DNA of 64,000 bases from assembly GCF_964199755.1 (NCBI RefSeq), contig NC_133917.1, forward strand, positions 3,541,501-3,605,500. The letters are read 5' to 3'. The notes below the pieces were generated by a model. That model saw nothing but the letters and a program-made list of their open reading frames with translations. It was not told the origin of the DNA and did not search any database. Both the position numbers and the translations under genes were made by a program. Of the stretch, positions 44,431-53,226 are shown piece after piece. This stretch comes from Larus michahellis (lineage: Eukaryota; Chordata; Aves; Charadriiformes; Laridae). How positions within the stretch are numbered: the stretch's first letter is position 1; each line of letters opens with the position of its first letter.

Positions 44431-46463
44431 TTTGGCCTTCATTAAACCCTGCCCAAACCAGGCTTCATTAAGCCCTGCCTGACTCAGCCTTCGTTAAACC
44501 CTGCCCAAATCAAGCTTCGTTAAACCCTGCCTGACTCAGGCTTTGTTAAACCCTGCACGAATCAAGCTTCATTAAACCCTGCCTGACTCAGGCTTTGTTA
44601 AACCCTGCCCAAATCAAGCTTCGTTAAACCCTGCCTGGCTCAGGCTTCGTTAAACCCTGCACGAATCAAGCTTCGTTAAACCCTGCCTGGCTCAGGCTTT
44701 GTTAAACCCTGCCCGACTCAGGCTTCATTAAAATGGGCTCAATTCGGGCGTTATTAAAACCCGCCCAACTTGGGCTTCATTAAACTGGGCTTAACTCGGG
44801 CTTCGTTAAACCCTGCCCGACTTGGGCTTCGTTAAACTGGGCTCAGTTGGGACTTTGTTGTATCCTGCTTGACTCGGGATTCATTAAACCTTGCCCAAAT
44901 CAGGCTTCGTTAAACCCTGCTCGACTTGGACTTCATTAAACTGGGCTCAATTTGGACTTCGTCAAACTGGGCTCAATCTGGGCTTCGTTAAACCCTGATG
45001 GACTTGGGCTTCATTAAACTGGGCTCAATTTGGCCTTTGTTCAACCCTGCGTGACTGGGGCTTCATTAAACTGGGCTCAATTTGAACTTCGTTAAACTGG
45101 CTCAATTTGGGCTTCATTAAACCCTGCTCGAGTTGGGCTTCATTAAATTGGGCTCAATTTGGGCTTCGTTAACCCCTACCTGACTGGGGCTTCATTAAAC
45201 TGGCTTCAATTTGAACTTCGTTAAACTGGGCTCAACTTGGGCTTCATTAAACCCTGCCCGCTTTGGGCTTCGTTAAACCCTGTCCGACTGGGGCTTCATT
45301 AAGCTGGGCTCAACCTGGGCTTCATTAAACTGGGCTCCATTTGAACTTTGTTAAACGGGGCTCAATCTGGGCTTCGTTAAACCCTGCTTGAGTTGGACTT
45401 CATTAAACTGGGCTCGACTTGGACTTCATTAAAACCTGCCTGCTTCGGTCTTCGTTAACCCCTGCTCGGCTGGAGCTTCATTAAACTGAACTCAATTTGA
45501 ATGTCATTAAACTGGGCTCAATTTGGACTTCGTCAAACTGGGCTTAATTTGGGCTTCGTTAAACCCTGATGGACTTGGGCTTCATTAGACTGGGCTCAAC
45601 TTGGGCTTCGTCAAACTGGACTCAACTTGGGCTTCGTTAACCCCTGCTCGAGTTGGGCTTCATTAAATTTGGCTCAATTTGGGCTTCGTTAAGCCCTGCC
45701 CGACTGGGGCTTCATTAAGCTGGGCTCAACCTGGGCTTCATTAAACTGGGCTCAATTTGGACTTCATCAAACTGGGCTCAATCTGGGCTTCGTTAAGCCC
45801 TGCTTGAGTTGGACTTCGTCAAACTGGGCTCAACTTGGGCTTCACTAAGCCCTGCGTGACTGGGGCTTCATTAAACTGGGCTCAATTTGGGCTTCGTCAA
45901 ACTGGGCTTAACTTGGGCTTCATTAAGCCCTGCTCGAGTTGGACTTCATTAAACTGGGCTCGATTTGGGCTTCGTTAACCCCTGCCTGACTGGGACTTCG
46001 TTAAACTGGGCTCAACCTGGGTTTCATTAAACTGGGCTCAATTTGAACTTTTTTAAACCCTGCTCAATCTGGGCTTCGTTAAACCCTGCTCGAGTTGGAC
46101 TTCATTAAACTGGTCTCGACTTGGACTTCATTAAAACCTGCCTGCTTCGGTCTTCGTTAACCCCTGCTCAACTGGGGCTTCATTGAACTGGGCTCAACTT
46201 GGGCTTCGTTAAGCCCTGCCCGACTGGGGCTTCATTAAACTGGGCTCAATTTGGACTTCGTCAAACTGGGCTTAACTTGGGCTTCGTTAAGCCCTGCTCG
46301 GGTGGAGCTTCGTCAAACCAGGCTCAACTTGGACTTCGTTAAACCCTGCCCACTTTGGGCTTCATTAAACCCTGCTCGAGTTGGGCTTCATTAAATAGGG
46401 CTCAATTTGGGCTTCGTTAAACCCTGCCCAATTTGGGCTTCGTTAAGCCCTGCCTGACTGGGG
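44431..46463. repeat. Degenerate ~26-bp tandem repeat array, about 2 kb
   Basis: Roughly 75 imperfect units of the type GGCTTCGTTAAACCCTGCYC followed by GACTTG, alternating with GGCTTCATTAAACTGGGCTC and AATTTG. The left end is dominated by CCCTGCCTGACTCAGGCTT and the right by the ACTGGGCTC form, so sub-families are arranged in blocks. TTAAAC occurs in nearly every unit. The period is 26-27 bases. There is no spacer structure and no coding potential. Confidence 0.95.
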
Positions 46464-46480
46464 CTGCTCCCGGGTCTAAC

Positions 46481-46658
46481 CCTTCTCCTTCTCCTTCTCC
46501 TTCTCCTTCTCCTTCTCCTTCTCCTTCTCCTTCTCCTTCTCCTTCTCCTTCTCCTTCTCCTTCTCCTTCTCCTTCTCCTTCTCCTTCTCCTTCTCCTTCT
46601 CCTTCTCCTTCTCCTTCTCCTTCTCCTTCTCCTTCTCCTTCTCCTTCTCCTTCTCTTC
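46481..46658. repeat. CTTCTC hexanucleotide repeat
   Basis: About 29 nearly perfect hexamers, all pyrimidine on the + strand. It is a homopurine-homopyrimidine mirror tract that could adopt triplex DNA. It is followed at once by TTCCAG, which would be a strong + strand splice acceptor. Arg- or Lys/Glu-repeat frames through it are artefacts unless transcripts prove otherwise. Confidence 0.97.
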
Positions 46659-48341
46659 CAGCTCCGCCTGGGATTCGCCGCTCGCCCGGAGCTTTTCCTC
46701 CTCAACAACATCGATGCCGACGCGCTGGTCGCCCGATGATCCCGCCGCGTTCGCCAGGACGGTGACGGATATATCGGGGCTGCCCCGACACGCTCCCAAC
46801 TTTGTGCCGCAGAAACACCACACACACATCCCGCCCTGCAGCTCCCCGCGGCCGGGAATCGCCAGCGGGAGCCCGGGATTTGCAGCGGGAAGGACGATGG
46901 GATCCGAGTGTCCCGACGGCAAGAAGAGCGGCGTCAGCCGCAGGGGAAGATCCTGAGTCTGGGATCTTTGCTGTGGGGTACCGCAAAGATTCCCCGCACA
47001 CCCCCCGGCTTTTTTTTCTTGTTTTTCCCCAAAACAGTTGATCCCATTTGGGAAGGGACTCGTCGATGTTTTAATCGATCCGACCCGGGAAAGGATTCGG
47101 CGATGTTTTTCCTGATATTGATTCCCGTTTCTCCTGCCTGCCCGGTAGAGCTGCCGGGATGCCGAGCCCTTTTTATTCTGATTTTTTTTTGGGGGGGCGG
47201 GGTGTCTCAATTTGAGGGAAAATTCCTGCCTCGGAAAACTGAGGGGGGACAGAGTTTCATTATCAGCGATTTTTATAGAGGCGGGGTCGTGCTCGAATTC
47301 CGCGGAATGAGAGGAACCGCGGTGAGAAACGGGGGGTTCGCGACGCGCGGGGCCATTCCCCAGCCGAAACCTACACCCACCACCAAATTACAGCTTTTTT
47401 GCCCTAAAAAAACCTGCCGCCCGCACCCCACCTTATTTCAGGGCCGATTTCTACCCCTGCGCAGGCGGGGGCGGCGGCAGCGAAGCTGCTAATTTTTAGA
47501 ATTTCAGGAAAAAAGCTGATTTTTTTTTTTTTTTTTTTCCTCTCAGGTTGCGGCCTGCCCCCCGGCCTTTCGCCTCGGCCAGGCCGCGCGGCCTTCGCAC
47601 ACGCGCAACGGAGCCGGTTTTTTTCCGGCATTTCGTGACATTTTGGGCGCTGCCGGGACACCCACCCCCCCCACCCCAACCCCCCCCGACCCCCCCTCCT
47701 CACCCCCACCCCCGGAGCCCAAACCCCCGCCTCAGGCAGAGTTTCAGGTCTGAGCCCCCCCCCTTCCCCGATGCGCTTTTTACCTCCCCCCCCCCCCTCC
47801 AAAAATCTGTTTTATTTGGGGTGATTTGTTTCGAGCCCCCGCCGGAGGGTGGTTTTAGACATCCCACCTTGCCCTTCCTTTAATTAAATCATCCGGTTTA
47901 ATTAAATCCTTTCCCAATTAAGCCTTTTTTACCTTTGTTTCTACGATACTTCGGCACCAACGTCCTCCACCGCGCGACGGCGGCCCGGGAGGAAAGTGCG
48001 ACGGAGTTTTCCGGTAAAAGATTCGATTTAAATCTTTTCTGTTCGGTTTTCAGCCCCTTTTAGAAATAAAAACTGATGTTCCCGCTCCCTTTTCCCCCGG
48101 GGAATTCGTTAGATTCCCGTTTTTTTTCCGTGCTCGGCGTTGCCCCGTTGGCGTTCGGCTGGGTTTAAGGTAATTAAATATCTGGTGTTCGACGCGGGTC
48201 GGGCCCAAATCCCCCGCGGACGCTGATGGGGGGGCGGGGGGGGGACACATTGGTGGGGAAATGGGACCCACGGATTCGATCCACGATTCTGGGGTCCCGA
48301 AACCCCCAGTTCTGGGGTAATTGTCCCCAAATTCTGGGGTG
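46659..48341. other. Region with an unexplained GC3-rich open frame, otherwise nothing recognised
   Basis: On the minus strand, from a possible acceptor (ACTCAG before 46952) down to the hexamer repeat, about 98 codons stay open with mostly G or C third positions. Residues include LPLRLTPLFLPSGHSDPIV, GELQGGMCVWCFCGTKLG and RVGIDVVEEEKLRASGE. No good donor is visible because the frame runs into the hexamer repeat. On the plus strand the same segment is also open after the TTCCAG. I recognise no protein family. The rest of the interval is low-complexity T/C tracts and unique sequence. Confidence 0.3.
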
Positions 48342-50922
48342 CACCGGGGATACTGGGGGGCACTGGGAATCCTGGGGATCATGGAGCGGCAGTGGGGGGC
48401 GCTGGGGATACTGGGGGGCACTGGAGGGTACTGGGGGATACTGGGGGGCATTGGGGGCACTGGGGATACTGGAGGGCACTGGGAATCCTGGGCATCCCTG
48501 GGTGTCACTTGGGGGCACAGAAGGGCACTGGTGATACTGGGAGGCACTGGGGGCACTGGAGGGTACTGGGGAATACTGTGGGGCACTGGGGATACTGGGG
48601 GATACTGGGCGGGGGGCACTGGGGGTCACAAAAGGGCTCTGGGAGTACTGGGAGGCACTGGGGGCACTGGAGGGTACTGGGAATACTGGGGTTACTGGGG
48701 ATACTGGGAGGAGCACTGGAGGGTACTGGGGATACTGGGGAGCACTGGGGGGGCATTGGAGGGTACTGGGGAATACTGGGGTGTACTGGGGATACTGGGG
48801 GGGGGCACTGGAGGGTACTGGGGGATCCCGGGGGGCACTGGGGGGTCACAAAAGGGCGCTGGGGATACTGGGAGGCACTGGGGGCACTGGAGGGTACTGG
48901 GGAATACTGGGGAGCACTGGGGATACTGGGGAGAGCACTGGAGGGTACTGAGGAATACTGGGGGATACTGGGGGGGGCATTGGAGGATACTGGGGAGCAC
49001 TGGGGATACCTGGGGGGGCACTGGAGGGTACTGGGGATACTGGGGGGGCATTGGAGGGTACTGGGGAATACTGGGGTGTACTGGGGATACTGGGGGATAC
49101 TGGGGGGGGCACTGGAGGGTACTAGGGGATCTTGGGGGGCACTGGGGGGTCACAAAAGGGCGCTGGGGATACTGGGAGGCACTGGGGGCACTGGAGGGTA
49201 CTGGGGAATACTGGGGGGCATGGGGGGCACTGGGGGTACTGGGAGGTACAGGGGGGACACTGAGAGCACTGGGGATATTGGGTGGCACAAAAGGGCACTG
49301 GGGATACTGGGGGGCATTGAAGGGGCACCAGGGGGCCACTGGGGCATATTGGGGGGCACTGGGGCATACTGGGGGGCGTTGGGGATACTGGGGGGCACTG
49401 GGGGCACTGGGCAATGCTGGGGGGCGTGGGTGGGCACCAGGGAGACACTGGGGAATACTGGGGGGACTGGGGAATACTGGGGGGTACTGGGGGATCCTGG
49501 GGGGCATTAGGAGCACTGGGGATACTGGGGGGCACTGGGGATCACTGGGTGGCACTGTGGGGGCACAAAAGGGCACTGGGGATACTGGGGGGCATTGGAG
49601 GGTACTGGGGGGCATTGGGGGGCACTGAGAAGCACTGGGGCTACTGGGAGGCACTGGGGGATACTGAGGGGCACTTGTGGCACTGGAGGGTACTGGGGGA
49701 TACTGGGAAGCACTGGAAGGTGCTGGGGGATACTGGAGGGCACTGGGAATCCTGGGCATCCCTGGGTGTCACTTCGGGGCACAAAAGGGCTCTGGGGATA
49801 CTGGGAGGCACTGGAGGGTACTGGGGAATATTGTGGGGCACTGGGGATACTGGGGGATACTGGGCGGGGGGCACTGGGGGTCACAAAAGGGCTCTGGGAG
49901 TACTGGGAGGCACTGGGGGCACTGGAGGGTACTGGGGATACTGGGGAGCACTGGGGGGGCATTGGAGGGTACTGGGGAATACTGGGGAGCACTGGGGATA
50001 CTGGGGGAGCACTGGGGGTTACTGGGCGGCATTGGAGGGTACTGGGGGATCCTGGGGAGCACTGGGGATACTGGGGGGAGCACTGGAGGGTATTGGGGAA
50101 TACTGGGGATACTGGGGGGTACTGGGGGGAGCACTGGAGGGTACTGGGGAATACTGGGGATACTGGGGAGCACTGGGGATACTGGGGGGAGCACTGGGGG
50201 TTACTGGGGCGGCATTGGAGGGTACTGGGATCCTGGGGAGCACTGGGGATACTGGGGGGAGCACTGGAGGGTACTGGGGGAATACTGGGGATACTGGGGG
50301 TACTGGGGGGAGCACTGGAGGGTACTGGGGAATACTGGGGGTACTGGGGATACTGGGGGGGGCACTGGCGGGTACTGGGGGATCCTGGGGAGCACTGGAG
50401 ATACTGGGGGGTACTGGGGACACTGGGGGATTCCTGGGGGAGCACTGGAGGGTACTGGGGGGTACGGGGGGATACTGGGGGATACTGGGGGGAGCACTGG
50501 AGGGTACTAGGGGGTACGGGGGGGGCACTGGGGGGTCACAAAAGGTCGCTGGGGATACTGAGAGGCACTGGGGATACTGAGGGGCACTTGTGGCACTGGG
50601 AATACTGGGGGGATACTGGCAGGTACTGGGGGGCACTTTGAGCACTGGGGGGCACGGGGGGCACTTGGGAATACTGGGGGGATACTGGGGAGGCACAGGA
50701 AGGTACTGGGGGGCACTGGGAATCCTGGGGATCACGGAGTGGCACTGGGGGGCACTGGAGATACTGGGAGGCACAGGAAGGTACTGGGGGGGCACTGGAA
50801 GGTACTGGGGGATACTGGGGGATGCTGAGGGGCAGTGGGGGGCACTGGTTATACTGGGGGGCACAGGAGATACTGGGGGGCACTGAGGGGACACTGGGAT
50901 CACTGGGGGGGCACTGGGAGGG
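48342..50922. repeat. G-rich minisatellite with higher-order units, about 2.6 kb
   Basis: The basic unit is about 15 bases (GGGGATACTGG, GGGGCACTGG, GGAGGGTACTGG). Higher-order blocks marked by GGTCACAAAAGGGCGCTGGG recur near 48505, 48610, 48845, 49150, 49290, 49565, 49780, 49880 and 50540. G runs of three or more occur every few bases on the + strand. Because the unit length and composition avoid stops, several frames on both strands stay open for 300-435 codons. These are not genes. Confidence 0.97.
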
Positions 50923-50939
50923 ATCCCCCCCCGCCCCGA

Positions 50940-51417
50940 AGCCCCGCCCCCTTCCCGGAGGGGGCGTGTCCCGCGCCGGAGGCCCCGCCCCCTCCCCGCC
51001 CGCGGCGCCTGGAATGTTTGCGAGGTAAACACGGCCCGGCCCCGCCCCCTCCGCGCGCTCGGCCAATCACCCCCCGCCGGCACCGCCCCCTCCCGCCGCC
51101 CGCCCAATCACCGCCCGCCGGCCGTTTCAAGGCCCCCCCCCTTCCCCCCCTCACACCCCCCCCCCCCACCCCGCCCCCCCACCCCCCACCCCGCCGCCGT
51201 CGGTAACAAAATAACAAAGCGCCGGACGCGGCCGCCCCTCCCCCCCCGCCCCGCCCCCCCCCCAACCCCCGGAGGGGGGGCCTGGAAACCGCCGCGGCCC
51301 CGTTTCCTCCGGCGGGCGCGTGCGGGGCGGTGCGGCCCCCCCCCCCCCTCCCCCCCCCCCGGTGCGGGGTCTCCCCCCCCCATCCCGCCCCCCCCCCGGG
51401 CTCGGCGGCGGCAGCAG
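50940..51417 (+). promoter_or_regulatory. CpG-island promoter, possible mir-26a-2 primary transcript start
   Basis: Dense CpG and GC boxes (CCCCGCCCCCT several times) with two CCAAT boxes (CCAATCAC near 51062 and 51104). A stretch ending in GGCAGCAG precedes a donor GTACCG at 51418, which could be the end of a first exon. Direction is inferred from the downstream + strand microRNA. No coding sequence is recognised in the putative exon. Confidence 0.45.
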
Positions 51418-52010
51418 GTACCGGGGAGGGGGGGGGAGGCGGGGGGAGGAGGGGAGGGGGGGGGTCGGAGCCGGAGCCCCCCGGCAGCGGCACGGGGGGA
51501 GGGGGGGGGGGGGGCGGGGCTGAGATCCCCCGGGTGGGGGAAGGGCCGGGCGGCGTGTGTGTGTATCCCCCCCCCTCGTCCCCCCCCTTGCTGTCAGCCC
51601 CCCCTCCCCCGGTAAAGACACCCCCCCCCCCCCCCATTATTGCCCCCCCACTGTCGCCCCCCCGTCAATGCGTGTCTCCCCCCCCCCCCCCCCCGCTGTC
51701 GCCTCCCTCCCGGGGGGCACCGAGGCCGCGGTGAGGGGCTGTCCCGGGGGGAGGGGGGACACGGGACCGCGACACCCCGGCTGGGGGCTCTGCCCGGGAT
51801 GTGCCCCCCCCCGCCCCCAGCCCCGGTGTGGGGTTATGGGGGGGGGGAGGGGGGGGCACCGGTTCCCTAAATCCCCCCCCTCCCCGTGTCACCCCCAGCA
51901 GGGACCCCCCGGCGGCGCAGAGGGAGCGGGACAGGGCTGGGGGGGGAAGGGGAGGGGATGAGGGGGGTCGTGGAGGGGGGGGAGCGGGGGGGGAGGCGCA
52001 GCGGAGCGCG

Positions 52011-52089
52011 GCCGCGGCCCGGTTCAAGTAATCCAGGATAGGCTGTTCCAGCCCGGCCTGTTCCCGGTTACTTGTCCCGGGAGGCGGCC
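52011..52089 (+). ncRNA. MIR26A-2: mir-26a-2 microRNA hairpin
   Basis: The 5p arm at 52023-52044 is identical to mature miR-26a-5p as I remember it (seed TCAAGTA, ending CCAGGATAGGCT). The 3p arm at about 52057-52078 (CCTGTTCCCGG, TTACTTGTCCC) pairs with it: CAAGTAA with TTACTTG, and AGG with CCT. The stem continues outward with GCCGC/GCGGC and CCCGG/CCGGG. The 3' flank (CTTGT, then GGGAGGCGGC) corresponds to human mir-26a-2 rather than mir-26a-1 or mir-26b. miR-26a is a broadly expressed vertebrate microRNA. In mammals it is intronic in CTDSP genes, but no CTDSP2 exon was recognised here. Confidence 0.93.
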
Positions 52090-52847
52090 GGTGACGACGG
52101 GACATGGGGGGGGGGGGGGGGGGGGTGTGGGGGGGGTTGTGACACACACGCTACGGTGACCGGGGCGGGGAGGGGGGGCCGTGTCCCCAACCCCGGGAGC
52201 AAGGGGGGGACGGGGAGGGTCTCCCACGGACCCCAGGCCCCCCCCGTGTCATCCCCCCCCCCCCCCCCCCGCTCCCTTGTCCCCCCGTGTCCCTGCCAGC
52301 CCCCCCCCGCCCCCCCCCCGTGTTCTCCCCCCCCACCATCAGGGACCAGGGACACCCCCCCCCGTGTGTCCCCCGCCACGGTGGCCCGATGACCACTGTC
52401 ATGTGTGTGTGGCCCCCCCCCCCCCCCCCCAACCAGGGGTTCCCCCCTCCCAGGGTCAAGATGGGGCCAGGAGTGGGGTGGCCCCTCGGGCAGCACCCAG
52501 GGGGGCACCCCCCCCCCCGCCAATACAAGGTGTTAAGGACCCCCCCCTTCCTGTTTACACCCCACCTTGGTGTCACCCCCACAGGCCCCTGCTCAGCCCC
52601 GGGGGAGCCAGAAAGTGCCGCCCCCCCCCCCCCCGCCCCCCTCCATGTTTTTGACCCTTTTTTACTCGTTTGCCATTAAAAGCCCAGCAGAAAAGCAGCA
52701 GCTCCAGTGGGGGGGCGGGGGGGGCACAGGGATGTTGGGGAGCAGATGGGGGGGGATGATAGGGCCCCCCCTGCCCAGGGGGGTTGGAACTGGGGCCCCC
52801 GCCATGTCCCCACCCCACAAAGCACCGGGGGCCGGTTCCTCCGTGGT
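52090..52847. other. C-rich low-complexity spacer
   Basis: Long C and G homopolymers alternate with short unique pieces. ATTAAA near 52675 on the + strand could end the microRNA primary transcript. No coding exon was found on either strand. The TSFM 3' end approaches from the right. Confidence 0.55.
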
Positions 52848-52853
52848 TTTATT
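52848..52853 (-). terminator. TSFM: TSFM poly(A) signal
   Basis: AATAAA on the minus strand about 375 bases beyond the TSFM stop codon. Between them (52930-53210) lies a short degenerate repeat with GGGCTGAGCTC-like units in the 3' UTR. Confidence 0.65.
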
Positions 52854-53226
52854 CTGCCTCGTCCGGGGCGGCTCACACGGTGACACCCCCAATACACCTC
52901 CCAAGCCCCCCCCCCCCACAGCCGGGGCATCCACTGAAGGCCCCACCCAGACCCAGAGATGTGGGGCTGAGCTCAACGTGAGGCCAATTCTGCCCCAGAG
53001 ATGTGGGGCAGAGCTCGACATGGGGCTGATCCAGACCCAAGGCATGGGGCTAAGCCAGACACAGAGCATGGGGCTGGATCCTGACCCACAGCCGTCAGGC
53101 TGAGCTCGCTGTGGGGCCGATCTGGACCTATGGTGTGGGGCAGAGCTCCGTGTAGGGCTGAGCTCGCTCTGGGGCTGATCCTGACCTGGAGGTGTGGGGC
53201 AGAACTCGCTGCGGGTTCCCCTGCCA

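Noticed and set aside
44431-46463. CRISPR-like repeat array
   Set aside because: Units are contiguous and degenerate with no unique spacers, and the window is a vertebrate genome.
46391-46825. Arginine-repeat and serine/proline-repeat proteins
   Set aside because: They come from the CTTCTC hexamer read in different frames; simple-repeat DNA.
48321-50641. Very long glycine/tryptophan-rich or proline/serine-rich open frames (up to 435 codons) on both strands
   Set aside because: They are translations of the minisatellite. The same region is open in several frames on both strands, with no splice sites, start context or known domain.
50940-51417. CTDSP2 first coding exon at the CpG island
   Set aside because: No start codon followed by the conserved CTDSP N-terminal residues is present before the donor at 51418.
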